Assembly: GCA_903838355.1 (NCBI GenBank)
Contig: CAILYC010000042.1
Coordinates: 1 to 43,159 of the forward strand
DNA: 43,159 bases
DNA from: an uncultured Burkholderiales bacterium
GTDB taxonomy: Bacteria > Pseudomonadota > Gammaproteobacteria > Burkholderiales > Burkholderiaceae_C
Direction: 5' to 3'
Of this stretch, positions 25,710 through 35,750 are shown piece after piece (the stretch's first letter is position 1; each line of letters opens with the position of its first letter). The position numbers and the translations under genes are program-made. The notes beneath the pieces are model-generated. The model was not told the origin of the DNA, made no database searches, and saw only the letters and a program-made list of their open reading frames with translations.

Positions 25710-27100
25710 ATACGTTTTCAATCTTCAATTCCACTTCTCTCGTTTGCCGTGCGGCCTTGTCTTTGTGCGGCTTCTTGCCGGCTCTGGGTTTTGCACTGCA
25801 GCCCATCGAGCACGTGAGACTCGATGACCGCTTGGAGGTCTACTGGGTGCTGGACCACGCTTTGCCCATGGTGGACATCCAAGTCGACTTTGATGCGGGC
25901 TCTAGGTTTGATCCCGCTCGCCTCACAGGTCTGTCGGGGGCCACTGCGCAGATGCTCTCCAAAGGGGTGCGAGGTGAGAGTGCACCGGACAAGGGCCCCG
26001 CCAAGGGACAGCGTTGGCAGCCTCTGGATGAAAACGCGTTGGGCCAAGCCTGGGCCGATCTGGGGGCGATTTTTGTGGCCTCCAGCAGCGATGACCGTTT
26101 GAGTGTTCGCATGCGCAGCCTGGTCAAGACTGACATTTTGGACAAGGCCGTGGAGCTCGCCTCCAGAGAAATCGGCACCCCCGCGTTTGATGCCACCATC
26201 TGGCGGCGCGAGCGTGCCATGAGCGTGTCCTCTATCGAGGAGAGCTTGACCCAACCCGCGCCAGTCGCGGCCAAGCTCTTTCGGGAGAATGTGTTTGGCA
26301 CCCACCCCTATGGCCAAAGTGTGACCGTGGCCTCGGTCAAAGCCATTGAGACCCAAGACCTGCAGCGTTTTCACCAGCGGTTTTTCACGCCCTGTCGGGC
26401 ACGCGTGAGCATGGTCGGGGACTTGCAGCGAGCCGACGTTGAACGCATCGCACGCACCCTTCTCAGTCGCTTGCCCAAGGCCCAGAGTTGTGCCGCTTTG
26501 GCGCCCTTGCCGACACTGCCCGCGGTCCAAGCCTTGGGCAAGGGCAAAACCGTTGCCTTGGCCTTTGCCGCATCCCAGGCCCATGTGCTCATGGGTCAAC
26601 CCGGTATTGCCAGGGACGATGCGCGCTATTTCCCGCTCACCGTTGGAAACTATATCTTGGGGGGCGGCGGCTTTGTCTCGCGCTTGACCGACCAGGTTCG
26701 CGAAAAAAGGGGCTTGAGTTACAGCGTTTACAGCTACTTTTATCCCGAACTCCAAACGGGACCTTTCACCATTGGGCTGCAAACGCGCAAAGACCAAGCC
26801 CACCAGGCCTTGGCCGTGGTGGGTGAGGTGCTGGACGACTTTGTGAGCCATGGGCCCACCCCCGCAGAGCTCCAAGCGGCCAAGGACAATTTGATTGGCG
26901 GCTTTGCCCTCAGAATTGACAACAACAAAAAGCTCCTCGACAACGTGGCCAACATCGCCTGGTATGGACTGCCCCTGGATTATTTGCAAACTTGGACCCA
27001 AGCGGTGCAAGGGGTGACGCTGGAGTCTATCCACGAGGCGTTCAAGAGCGTGCTCGACCCCAAGACCATGGTGACCGTGATCGTGGGAGAGCCGTCTTGA
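25706..27100 (+). CDS. M16 family peptidase-like protein, non-catalytic partner
   Basis: A 464-residue exported paralogue of the preceding gene. The zinc motif HxxEH is absent: the matching stretch reads LTGLSGATAQMLSKG. The substrate-binding half is retained, including ILGGGGFVSRLTDQVREKRGLSYSVYSYFYPELQTGPFTIGLQTRKDQ, with the Arg/Tyr pair typical of the beta-type subunit. By analogy with mitochondrial processing peptidase and bacterial M16B pairs, it should bind substrate for the catalytic partner. Its ATG overlaps the upstream stop and its own stop overlaps the rsmD TTG, so the three genes are translationally coupled. Confidence 0.92.
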   Translation: MNTFSIFNSTSLVCRAALSLCGFLPALGFALQPIEHVRLDDRLEVYWVLDHALPMVDIQVDFDAGSRFDPARLTGLSGATAQMLSKGVRGESAPDKGPAKGQRWQPLDENALGQAWADLGAIFVASSSDDRLSVRMRSLVKTDILDKAVELASREIGTPAFDATIWRRERAMSVSSIEESLTQPAPVAAKLFRENVFGTHPYGQSVTVASVKAIETQDLQRFHQRFFTPCRARVSMVGDLQRADVERIARTLLSRLPKAQSCAALAPLPTLPAVQALGKGKTVALAFAASQAHVLMGQPGIARDDARYFPLTVGNYILGGGGFVSRLTDQVREKRGLSYSVYSYFYPELQTGPFTIGLQTRKDQAHQALAVVGEVLDDFVSHGPTPAELQAAKDNLIGGFALRIDNNKKLLDNVANIAWYGLPLDYLQTWTQAVQGVTLESIHEAFKSVLDPKTMVTVIVGEPS

Positions 27101-27654
27101 GCGCAGAGGTGAGGATCATTGGCGGGATTTGGAAGCGCACCAAGCTCAAAGTGCTCGCTCGCCCGGGTTTGAGGCCCACGCCAGACCGGGTGCGCGAGAC
27201 GCTCTTCAATTGGCTAGGCCAAGACTTGACGAATTGGACCTGTGTCGACGCCTTTGCCGGCAGCGGTGTGCTTGGTTTTGAGAGCGCCTCGCGCGGCGCA
27301 AAAGAGGTGCTGATGATCGAGAGCGACTCGGCCCTGTGCAGCGCGATGAGCGATAAAATTCAAGCCTTGAAGGGACAAGGCTTGCGTGTGCAACGAGGCG
27401 ACGCCTTGATGGGGCTCAAGAGTTTAAAACCCGCCAGCGTGGACCTGGTCTTTCTCGACCCGCCGTTTGATCAGGTCGCTTTGCTCGAAGCGGCTGTCAA
27501 GGCGAGTTTGCACTGTCTCAAGCCTCTTGGTCACTTGTATTTAGAATGTCCCAAGGCACAAAGCGCTGAGATGCTGCTGGGCTTGGGGCTTGAGAGACGA
27601 AAATACCTCAAGGCCGGTCAGGTGCATGCCCATTTGTTGAGCAAGGTGGCTTGA
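27097..27654 (+). CDS. rsmD: 16S rRNA (guanine(966)-N2)-methyltransferase RsmD
   Basis: A 185-residue class I methyltransferase that modifies G966 of 16S rRNA in the 30S subunit. It has RIIGGIWKRTKLKV and GLRPTPDRVRETLFNWLG at the N-terminus, SAM motif I DAFAGSGVLGFESASRGA, and the catalytic VFLDPPF (DPPF). I take TTG at 27097 as start: it overlaps the M16 stop and has GGAG 7 nt upstream. GTG at 27109 is the alternative. RsmD next to coaD and ferredoxin is a very common order. Confidence 0.95.
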   Translation: MSAEVRIIGGIWKRTKLKVLARPGLRPTPDRVRETLFNWLGQDLTNWTCVDAFAGSGVLGFESASRGAKEVLMIESDSALCSAMSDKIQALKGQGLRVQRGDALMGLKSLKPASVDLVFLDPPFDQVALLEAAVKASLHCLKPLGHLYLECPKAQSAEMLLGLGLERRKYLKAGQVHAHLLSKVA

Positions 27655-27714
27655 TGCACTCTCTCCATGCGCTGCGCTGGCCCAATGGATTCACAAGCGA
27701 ATAAAGGATAGACC

Positions 27715-29120
<1,406 letters not shown>

Positions 29121-29146
29121 GGTGATCCATTTTAGGCCATTCCAAT

Positions 29147-29172
29147 GAAAACGGCCCCGAGGACGGGGCCGT
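29147..29172 (-). terminator. Intrinsic terminator after rplY
   Basis: ACGGCCCC (29151-29158) and GGGGCCGT (29165-29172) form a perfect 8-bp GC-rich stem with a 6-nt loop. Read leftward it is followed by TTTTC. It lies in the rplY-pth gap and should end most rplY transcripts. Confidence 0.85.
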
Positions 29173-29256
29173 CTAAGACTTGGGTCCTGAGGGAGTGGCC
29201 CGAGTCACTCGAAAAGGCGGTGACCTCGGGACAAGGGCTCAGACCCCAAGGACGCT

Positions 29257-29907
29257 TTATTTTTTAGCGTCTTTTTTGGCCTCGGGTTTTTTGCCTTCAG
29301 GCTTTTTGCCGGCAGCCGCCACCGCATCAGCGGGGGCTTCCACTTCGGCCACTGTGGCCACCACAGAGACGATCACGGGATTGGTTTTACCGTGGGTGAC
29401 CGGGGTGACGCCTGCGGGCAATTTGATGTCGTTCAAATGCAAGGGCATGCCCTTTTTGAGCTCGCTCAAGTCCACCGCAATGAACTCGGGCAAATCTGAG
29501 GGCAAGCAGGTGACTTCGAGCTCCATGATCAACAAGTTGACCAAGCAAGAGTCCACTTTTACAGCGGGCGAGTTTTCTTGGCCGCTGTAGTGCAGTGGCA
29601 CCTTCATGTGCATCTTGGTCTTGGCGTCCACGCGCTGAAAGTCCACGTGCATGACCATGGGCTTATAGGGATGGTACTGGACATCGCGCAAGAGCACTTT
29701 GGTCTCTTGCTTGTCGATTTCCATGTCAAGCACGGATGCGTGGAAGGCTTCTTTTTTAAGGGCATACCACAAGGCGTTTTGATCGAGTTCGATCAAGAGG
29801 GGGTCTTTTTCGCCACCGTAAACGATGCCGGGTGTGCGACCTGTGATGCGCAGACGGCGGCTCGCACCCGTCCCATGTTTTGCGCGTTCAAATGCGACAA
29901 ATTTCAT
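29257..29907 (-). CDS. rplY: 50S ribosomal protein L25/general stress protein Ctc
   Basis: A 216-residue long-form bL25 that binds 5S rRNA. The N-terminal L25 domain ([32 protein letters not shown]) is followed by the TL5/Ctc beta domain ([15 protein letters not shown]) and an Ala/Lys-rich tail ([16 protein letters not shown]). I take ATG at 29907 because the L25 domain begins there. It lies 111 bp after prs in the same direction, the standard prs-rplY-pth order. Confidence 0.97.
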   Translation of the reverse strand: MKFVAFERAKHGTGASRRLRITGRTPGIVYGGEKDPLLIELDQNALWYALKKEAFHASVLDMEIDKQETKVLLRDVQYHPYKPMVMHVDFQRVDAKTKMHMKVPLHYSGQENSPAVKVDSCLVNLLIMELEVTCLPSDLPEFIAVDLSELKKGMPLHLNDIKLPAGVTPVTHGKTNPVIVSVVATVAEVEAPADAVAAAGKKPEGKKPEAKKDAKK

Positions 29908-29950
29908 TGCTGACTCCTTTTGAGCCCACCGCGACCAGTGTGACTCGGAC

Positions 29951-29977
29951 TTTAAAAAAAATGACGCCAATGGCGCT
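29951..29977 (-). terminator. Possible weak terminator between prs and rplY
   Basis: On the minus strand GCGCC-ATT-GGCGT is followed by CATTTTTTTT. The stem is only five pairs, including one G-U, but the T run is long. It may attenuate read-through from prs into rplY. Confidence 0.4.
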
Positions 29978-30018
29978 AAGCCATGGGTCACCGCTTGCGT
30001 GTCCTTGGACTTTGACGC

Positions 30019-30996
30019 TCAAAAGAGCTGGTCTTGGTCCGAGAACAAACTCATCACCGACTCTCCCTTGGCGATGCGCTGCATCGTCTCTGCGATCAAC
30101 GCAGCCACCGAGAGTTGGCGGATTTTCTTGCACTGAGCTGCCTCGACGCTCAGGGGGATCGTGTTGGTGATCACCACCTCATCGAGTGCCTCGCCTTTGG
30201 CGATGCGCTCCAAGGCGGGTCCGGAAAATATCGGGTGGGTGCAGTAGGCGTAGACTTTTTGTGCACCGCGCTCTTTGAGTACTTCGGCCGCTTTCACCAA
30301 GGTGCCAGCCGTGTCAATCATGTCGTCCATGATGACGCAGTTTCGTCCCTCAATGTCACCAATCACATTCATCACCTCGGACACATTGGCCTTGGGTCGG
30401 CGCTTGTCAATGATGGCCAAGTCGCAGTCGAGTTGTTTGGCCAAGGCGCGGGCACGAACCACGCCGCCCACGTCCGGGGAGACCACCATCAAGTTTTCGT
30501 AATTTTTTTGCCGCAAGTCGCCCAAAAGGACAGGAGAGGCGTAGATGTTGTCCACCGGGATATCGAAAAACCCCTGAATTTGGTCGGCGTGCAAGTCCAT
30601 GGTGAGCACGCGCGCAACCCCCACGGTTTGCAGTAGATTGGCGACCACTTTGGCGGAAATGGGCACTCGGCTGGAGCGGGGTCGGCGGTCTTGCCGGGCG
30701 TAGCCAAAGTACGGGATCACTGCACAAATTCTCTCAGCCGAGGCGCGCTTCAAGGCGTCCACCATGATCAAGAGTTCCATTAAATTTTCATTGGTTGGGG
30801 CGCAGGTGGACTGCACCACAAACACGTCCCTGGCACGAACGTTTTGCAGCAACTCCACGGTGACTTCACCGTCAGAGAAGCGACCGACATTGGCGCTTCC
30901 GAGTTCGGTGCCCAAGTCCGTCGCGATTTCTTGGGCCAACACAGGATTGGCGTTGCCTGTGAAAACCAAAAAATCGTTGTTATTAGGGGTAGACAT
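30019..30996 (-). CDS. prs: Ribose-phosphate pyrophosphokinase
   Basis: A 325-residue class I PRPP synthetase, making the precursor of nucleotides, His, Trp and NAD. It has [51 protein letters not shown] (ATP and flexible-loop region), [17 protein letters not shown], and the PRPP-binding loop [21 protein letters not shown]. Length is slightly above the usual 315. It lies downstream of tRNA-Gln and ispE, as in other Burkholderiales. Confidence 0.98.
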   Translation of the reverse strand: MSTPNNNDFLVFTGNANPVLAQEIATDLGTELGSANVGRFSDGEVTVELLQNVRARDVFVVQSTCAPTNENLMELLIMVDALKRASAERICAVIPYFGYARQDRRPRSSRVPISAKVVANLLQTVGVARVLTMDLHADQIQGFFDIPVDNIYASPVLLGDLRQKNYENLMVVSPDVGGVVRARALAKQLDCDLAIIDKRRPKANVSEVMNVIGDIEGRNCVIMDDMIDTAGTLVKAAEVLKERGAQKVYAYCTHPIFSGPALERIAKGEALDEVVITNTIPLSVEAAQCKKIRQLSVAALIAETMQRIAKGESVMSLFSDQDQLF

Positions 30997-31123
30997 AGGG
31001 TCGCTTTGCGTTCATCAAAGAGGAGACGGTGATCCAGCCAGGAAGCAACAACGCAAAAATCGACAAGACCAAAACCTTGGGGTCTTGGGTTGAACGCTTT
31101 CGAGCGATGCCACAATCAACACA

Positions 31124-31200
31124 TGGCAGGGGAGGAAGGACTCGAACCCTCGCATGCCGGAATCAAAATCCGGTGCCTTGACCAACTTGGCGACTCCCCT
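31124..31200 (-). tRNA. tRNA-Gln(TTG)
   Basis: A complete 77-nt tRNA with encoded CCA. The acceptor stem is AGGGGAG/CTCCCCT, and the anticodon arm CCGGA-TTTTGAT-TCCGG gives anticodon TTG. The T arm is GAGGG-TTCGAGT-CCTTC, with one mismatch. The first pair is A-U, weak as in glutamine tRNAs generally. It lies between ispE and prs. Confidence 0.96.
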
Positions 31201-31209
31201 ACACGGTCC

Positions 31210-31226
31210 ATGGGCGCAAAGCCCAT
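31210..31226. other. Small inverted repeat between ispE and tRNA-Gln
   Basis: ATGGGC-GCAAA-GCCCAT, a 6-bp stem with 5-nt loop and no T run. It sits in the 32-bp gap between the ispE stop and the tRNA-Gln 5' end. It may help separate the mRNA and tRNA parts of a joint transcript. Confidence 0.35.
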
Positions 31227-31232
31227 CAACCT

Positions 31233-32081
31233 TTAATCGTCGCACAGAGCCCACCCATGAAGGGGGTGGGTCTGCAAATTGCTACAAATCTTCCACTGCC
31301 AATCGGGCGGCATTTTGGGCGCGTCTTCATGGGACTGATTTAACTTGGCGAACACTGCACTGCCTGAGCCCGTCATTCGAGGTGAGAGACCCTTGGCTTT
31401 CAAGAAAGAAAGGGCATCGCACACATCCGGACACAAGACTGCAGCCACCGGTTGCAGATCATTGTGACCGAACTCAAAGATCTGCGTAGCAAAGTCGGAT
31501 ATTGTAACAGTTTTCGTGGCCCTCTCCAATGAGGGGTCGTTAAAAATGCGCCCAGTCTCGAGGCCTTGTGGGGGTTTCACCACCAAAAATTGAGCGTTCG
31601 GGATGTCGATGGGGGTGAGCCTGTCGCCGATGCCCTCTACAAATGCATTGCGACCTCTTAGAAAAAAAGGCACATCGGCACCGAGCTTGAGCCCCAAGGG
31701 CAGCAGTTTGGAGAGCGGCCAATTCAAGCCCCACAAGCGGTTCAAAGCAAGCAAGGTGCTCGCCGCGTCAGACGACCCCCCCCCCATGCCCGCTTGGGAG
31801 GGGATGCGTTTTTCAACACTGATGGTGGCTCCCAAATTCACCTGAGCGCTTTGTTGCAGGATCCTTGCGGCGCGCAAAATCAAATCGTCAGCGGGCAAGT
31901 CTTGAATCAAATCGATGCGCTGCAAGGCCTTGGTGCTGCTCAGCTCAAAATGCAGCACATCGCACCAGTCAATGAACATGAAGACCGATTGCAAGAGGTG
32001 GTAGCCGTCTGCGCGCCTGGCATTGATGTGCAAAAACAAATTGAGTTTGGCGGGTGCCACCACGTCGCTGAGCAGTTTCAT
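31233..32081 (-). CDS. ispE: 4-diphosphocytidyl-2-C-methyl-D-erythritol kinase
   Basis: A 282-residue GHMP kinase of the MEP isoprenoid pathway. It starts VVAPAKLNLFLHINARRADGYHLLQSVF, the typical IspE opening with the substrate-binding Lys and His, and the ATP loop is IPSQAGMGGGSSDAAST. The third GHMP motif is MTGSGSAVFAKL. It starts 3 nt after the lolB stop and is followed by tRNA-Gln. Confidence 0.97.
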   Translation of the reverse strand: MKLLSDVVAPAKLNLFLHINARRADGYHLLQSVFMFIDWCDVLHFELSSTKALQRIDLIQDLPADDLILRAARILQQSAQVNLGATISVEKRIPSQAGMGGGSSDAASTLLALNRLWGLNWPLSKLLPLGLKLGADVPFFLRGRNAFVEGIGDRLTPIDIPNAQFLVVKPPQGLETGRIFNDPSLERATKTVTISDFATQIFEFGHNDLQPVAAVLCPDVCDALSFLKAKGLSPRMTGSGSAVFAKLNQSHEDAPKMPPDWQWKICSNLQTHPLHGWALCDD

Positions 32082-32084
32082 GGC

Positions 32085-32765
32085 TTAAGGTGCCGATCCA
32101 TTGGGAAAACGGGTGATTTTAAAGTCAACCCGTGGCTCGGGCTCGAAGCGTTGGGCCAAAAAGACCTCGCTCGAGGGCTGTGAAAAACGCCAACCCGCAG
32201 ACTGCACGGCTTGTCCTTGGAGCCAGGCCATGATGGTTTGGCTGGGGATGGGGGTGCCCAGCCATTGGGTCATCAAGGCGTCAAGACTGTCATAGGCCTG
32301 CACGCGGGGTTTTAACTGAGTGCTCTCGATCGTGGCAGGCCCTTCGGGGCTTGTCCAGGTGATCACGGCCAGGGTGGTCCCCAAGACCCCCAATAGCCGC
32401 AACTCACCTTCGCTCGCTTTGGCATTGCCATTGGCATTGCCATTGGCGCTGGCGCTCGCGTTGACGTTGACGTTGGCATCGAGCTCAAAGTCGTTGCTCA
32501 GGTGCACTCTTTGAGGGCCCATCACGTCTACTTGGAGTCGGCCCGACCAGTGCAGCTCGGTGGCGTCGGTGGACTTGGTGATGGCGCCGCTTTGACCGCC
32601 ACCATCACCATCACGCTCAACACCCTTATCGCTTTGTCCATGACCCCAGTTGTCGGCGTGCTCTCCATCCCTTTGCAAAGGGTGCAGCGGCGCGCAAGCC
32701 ACCACACAAGCCACGCCATAAGCCAGCGCGCTGGCGATGCCCAGAAGTCTGAGGAGTCGATACAT
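32085..32765 (-). CDS. lolB: Outer-membrane lipoprotein LolB
   Basis: A 226-residue lipoprotein that receives lipoproteins from LolA and inserts them in the outer membrane. The signal peptide ends in a lipobox (GVACVVAC), and the body has the LolB landmarks LHWSGRLQVDVM, LRLLGVLGTTLAVITW and LDALMTQWLGTPIP with WLQGQAV. Residues around the strand turn are expanded by an Asn/Ala/Val-rich repeat (NANVNVNASASANGNANGN). TTG at 32789, overlapping the upstream stop, is an alternative start; I prefer ATG at 32765 because the signal peptide begins there. It sits between the TPR gene and ispE, as is usual. Confidence 0.9.
   Translation of the reverse strand: MYRLLRLLGIASALAYGVACVVACAPLHPLQRDGEHADNWGHGQSDKGVERDGDGGGQSGAITKSTDATELHWSGRLQVDVMGPQRVHLSNDFELDANVNVNASASANGNANGNAKASEGELRLLGVLGTTLAVITWTSPEGPATIESTQLKPRVQAYDSLDALMTQWLGTPIPSQTIMAWLQGQAVQSAGWRFSQPSSEVFLAQRFEPEPRVDFKITRFPNGSAP
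32421..32479. repeat. Short in-frame tandem repeats in lolB
   Basis: Two copies of the 12-bp unit ggcattgccatt, then ggcgct twice and a gttgac-type 6-bp unit, spread over about 60 bp. All units are multiples of three and code for an Asn/Ala/Val-rich stretch. Confidence 0.8.
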
Positions 32766-32785
32766 GGAGAACCTGGGCTGGGAGC

Positions 32786-34894
32786 TCAAGGGCTTGCGTT
32801 GGGTGTTGTCAGTCGCTTAACGGTCTCTTTGAGGACTTCGCTCGTGGAGGTGATTTTTTGTGCTTCTTGCAACAAGTTCGACGCTTCTGAGTTGAGGCCG
32901 TTGGCGACCATCACGTCGGCCAAATGCGCGGCAATGTCACTGTCGGGGCGCAAGCTGTAGGCTTTTTTCAAAATCGCCAAGGCCTCCTTGAGGTGGCCTA
33001 AGCGAAACTCCACCCAGCCCAAGCTGTCCATGATGAAGGGGTCTTCGGGGGCCATCTCGAGGGCCTTCACGATCAAGTTTTTCGCTTCAAGCAGTTTGAT
33101 GGAGCGGTCTGCCCAAGAGTAGCCCAAAGCATTGTAAGCGGCGTAATAAGTCGGGCTGCGAGTGGTGATGGCTTTGAGGATTTTCTCCATCGATTCCAAG
33201 CGGTTGAGCTTTTCATAAGCCATGCCCAATTCATAGGCCAAGTCGTCGTCGAGTGGTTGCTCGCCCGAGGCTTTTTCCAAAAGCGCAAGTGCCAACTTAA
33301 AGTCCCCTTGGTCTCGCGCGACTTGAACCATGGCCATGACACGGGTGCGAGCGGCTTCGGGGGTATTGCTGGGCAAGGCCTTGACCAAATCCATGGCTTG
33401 TTGGGGGCTGCCTTTTTTGTTGAGCACCAGAGCTTTTTGAATCTCTGCGTTGACTTTTAAATTGGGGTCTTCAATCATCCCCAGCCACTTGAGGCTCTCA
33501 TCGAGTTCCCCGCGCTTGGTGGCCGATTGGGCCAGGCCCAAATAGGCCTGCGCCTTTTCCCGAGCAGACAAAGGGTTTTGCTCGGTTTCAAGGGCGAGAT
33601 AATGTTTCCAGTCGGCTTGCGCGGCGCTGTCGCGTCCTTTTTCCGCGTTGGCGCTGCCCAAAAAAAGCCAAGCTGCGGCAAAGTCGGGGTGCTCTTGGGT
33701 CAATTGCGTGAGGACCTCAACGCCCTCGTTCATTCGATCGGTTGCTAGATAGACCCGGGCGAAGGCAAACACCATTTCCTGTGGGTAGGGGCTGGGTTTT
33801 TGTTGCATCAAAGGCGTCAAGAAGTTTTCCGCCTCGATCATGCGCTGCTCCATGAGGCCCAAGGCGAGCCACAAGGGCTCGATGGCTTGGGTGTCCATGG
33901 CATGAGCTTTGATGCCCGCTTTAAGCGCTTCTTGGCGCTCCTGGGCGATGAGGTGCATTTGCCCCAAGGTCGACCAGACCGTGGCGCCCAAGGTTTTGGA
34001 GCTTTTTAAGGGCTCAAGAGCGGCTTCGAGCACCAAGGCCGCTTGATGTTTATGGGTCGCCCGGGCGAAGGACCTGGGCAGGGCTTTGAGGGTGTCGATC
34101 AAATCCTCTTTGGGTGTCAGAAGGATGAGTTTTTCCAGGATCTGCTGGGCGTCTGTTAGGCGGTTCAGGGCAATGAAGATTTGCAGACTGAATTGGTGTG
34201 CGGCCAAGGACTTGGGGTGGGCGCTGCGCCAAGACTGGGTGACCTCCAGTGCGGCTTCGGCCGAATGCGACTGAAGGGCGACTTCGACACAGTGTTCAAA
34301 GAGTTTTTCGTCTCCTGACTTCTTGGCCACGTCCAGCAGCATGGTCAGGCCTGTGAGGGGTTGGCCTTCCAGGGTGTTGATTTCGCCCAGCAATAGTTCA
34401 AACATCCACTGCGCATTCAAGTCCGAATTGGCCACCTCTTGGGCCTGGGCAAGCGGATCCTTGTCTTTGGAGCGCGCAGACTTGTTGGGCTCTTGGCCTT
34501 TGACCTGGACCCAAAAGAGTGGCCCCTTGGCCAAGGGGCTCATTGGGGGTTCCAAAGGCCCCCGAAAGGAGAGCGTGCTCAAGGGGTGCATGGTACTTGT
34601 GCCACTGCTGTCACTGCTGTCACTGCTGTCACTGCTGTCACTGCTGGCAGTGGAAGCACGCATATCACCCACGCCTGGCATGGCAACGCTGGCCGAACTG
34701 CCCATCCCTAGCGCGATTGCAAGGCCCAGGCTTAGTCCAAGCCCCACGCCAAATCCTCTTCCACTGGCCTGAGCCCTTGGGCTCTTAGGCCATAGGCCTA
34801 GGCTATTGGCAGGCAATTCCGCCGTCAATTCTGTTGCTCTGAATGGGGCAAGGCTGGAGATGAAGCGAATGGGCGTGCGTTGGAAGAGGTTCAT
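32786..34894 (-). CDS. Large TPR-repeat protein
   Basis: A 702-residue protein with a positively charged N-terminus, a hydrophobic stretch (GVGLGLSLGLAIALGMGSSASVAM, about residues 48-71), a Ser/Asp repeat (SSDSSDSSDSSDSSG), then TPR units to the end. Clear repeats include AAWLFLGSANAEKGRDSAAQADWKHYL, DDLAYELGMAYEKLNRLESMEKIL and DPFIMDSLGWVEFRLGHLKEALAILKKAYSLRPDSDIAAHLADV. The hydrophobic stretch suggests export or membrane anchoring. The gene upstream of lolB in Burkholderiales is commonly such a TPR protein; its role is unknown. The stop overlaps the possible lolB TTG. It is divergent from mutM. Confidence 0.88.
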   Translation of the reverse strand: MNLFQRTPIRFISSLAPFRATELTAELPANSLGLWPKSPRAQASGRGFGVGLGLSLGLAIALGMGSSASVAMPGVGDMRASTASSDSSDSSDSSDSSGTSTMHPLSTLSFRGPLEPPMSPLAKGPLFWVQVKGQEPNKSARSKDKDPLAQAQEVANSDLNAQWMFELLLGEINTLEGQPLTGLTMLLDVAKKSGDEKLFEHCVEVALQSHSAEAALEVTQSWRSAHPKSLAAHQFSLQIFIALNRLTDAQQILEKLILLTPKEDLIDTLKALPRSFARATHKHQAALVLEAALEPLKSSKTLGATVWSTLGQMHLIAQERQEALKAGIKAHAMDTQAIEPLWLALGLMEQRMIEAENFLTPLMQQKPSPYPQEMVFAFARVYLATDRMNEGVEVLTQLTQEHPDFAAAWLFLGSANAEKGRDSAAQADWKHYLALETEQNPLSAREKAQAYLGLAQSATKRGELDESLKWLGMIEDPNLKVNAEIQKALVLNKKGSPQQAMDLVKALPSNTPEAARTRVMAMVQVARDQGDFKLALALLEKASGEQPLDDDLAYELGMAYEKLNRLESMEKILKAITTRSPTYYAAYNALGYSWADRSIKLLEAKNLIVKALEMAPEDPFIMDSLGWVEFRLGHLKEALAILKKAYSLRPDSDIAAHLADVMVANGLNSEASNLLQEAQKITSTSEVLKETVKRLTTPNASP
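34603..34647. repeat. 9-bp in-frame tandem repeat in the TPR gene
   Basis: Four exact copies of cactgctgt (34603-34638) and a fifth variant (34639-34647). On the coding strand they encode the Ser-Asp-Ser repeat between the membrane segment and the TPR domain. Confidence 0.9.
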
Positions 34895-34934
34895 GCGTGG
34901 ATGATAATGCCAACTTTAGCGTTTTTTAAAGAAC

Positions 34935-35750
34935 ATGCCCGAATTACCCGAAGTTGAAATTACCCGACAAAGCTTTGCTTTGGCGATCACTGGCGCCAAG
35001 ATCCTTCGAGTGAATTTGGGTAAAGCTTTGCGCTGGCCCTTGGGATGCGACACCCTTGATTTGCAGGGCCTTCAAGTTTTGGGGGTGAGGCGGCGCGCCA
35101 AGTATTTGCTGATCGATTTGAGCCAAGGTTTACTGCTGGTGCATTTGGGCATGTCTGGGTCCTTGCGCTTTGACAAAAGCATGCCCGAGCGCGGTGTGCA
35201 TGAGCACTTTGAGATGCACACGAGCCAAGGGATTTTGCGGCTCAAAGACCCCAGACGTTTTGGGGCGGTGGTCTATGCGAGAACACCGTCAGACGCGCAG
35301 GCGCAAAAATTGTTAGGCCATTTGGGGCCAGAGCCCCTCGAGTCGGACTTTACGCTGGCCAATTTCAAGGCGGCCCTTCAAGGCAAAACCGCTGCCATCA
35401 AGACCGTGCTGCTTGACGCCCGGGTGGTTGTGGGGGTTGGGAATATCTATGCCAATGAGGCTTTGTTTTTGGCCGGCATCAACCCCAAATCAGCGGCGGG
35501 CAAGCTCTCCGCGCAGCGCCTCGAAAAGCTCCTGCTCGCCGTTCAGCGCGTCTTGCGGCGTGCCTTGGCGGTGGGCGGGAGCACGCTCAAAGACTTCTCC
35601 AGTGCAGAGGGTAAAGAAGGCTATTTTCAGCTCGAGATGATGGTCTATGACCGGGCTGGTGAGCCGTGCCGGGTTTGTCAAACCCCGATACGCGCCATCC
35701 GCCAAGGGCAGCGGTCCACATTTTATTGCACTCGGTGTCAAAAGCGGTGA
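34935..35750 (+). CDS. mutM: Formamidopyrimidine-DNA glycosylase
   Basis: A 271-residue base-excision enzyme that removes 8-oxoguanine and formamidopyrimidines and cleaves the abasic strand. The catalytic N-terminus is MPELPEVE, with Pro2 as nucleophile and Glu3 as acid. RRRAKYLL holds the conserved Lys, the H2TH region reads [20 protein letters not shown], and the C-terminal zinc finger is [24 protein letters not shown]. The stop codon is overlapped by the GTG start of mutY, joining two GO-system repair genes. Confidence 0.98.
   Translation: MPELPEVEITRQSFALAITGAKILRVNLGKALRWPLGCDTLDLQGLQVLGVRRRAKYLLIDLSQGLLLVHLGMSGSLRFDKSMPERGVHEHFEMHTSQGILRLKDPRRFGAVVYARTPSDAQAQKLLGHLGPEPLESDFTLANFKAALQGKTAAIKTVLLDARVVVGVGNIYANEALFLAGINPKSAAGKLSAQRLEKLLLAVQRVLRRALAVGGSTLKDFSSAEGKEGYFQLEMMVYDRAGEPCRVCQTPIRAIRQGQRSTFYCTRCQKR

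Noticed and set aside
25718-27034. 438-residue minus-strand frame opposite the second M16 gene
   Set aside because: It shows no recognisable motif, while the plus strand encodes a coherent M16 protein with signal peptide.
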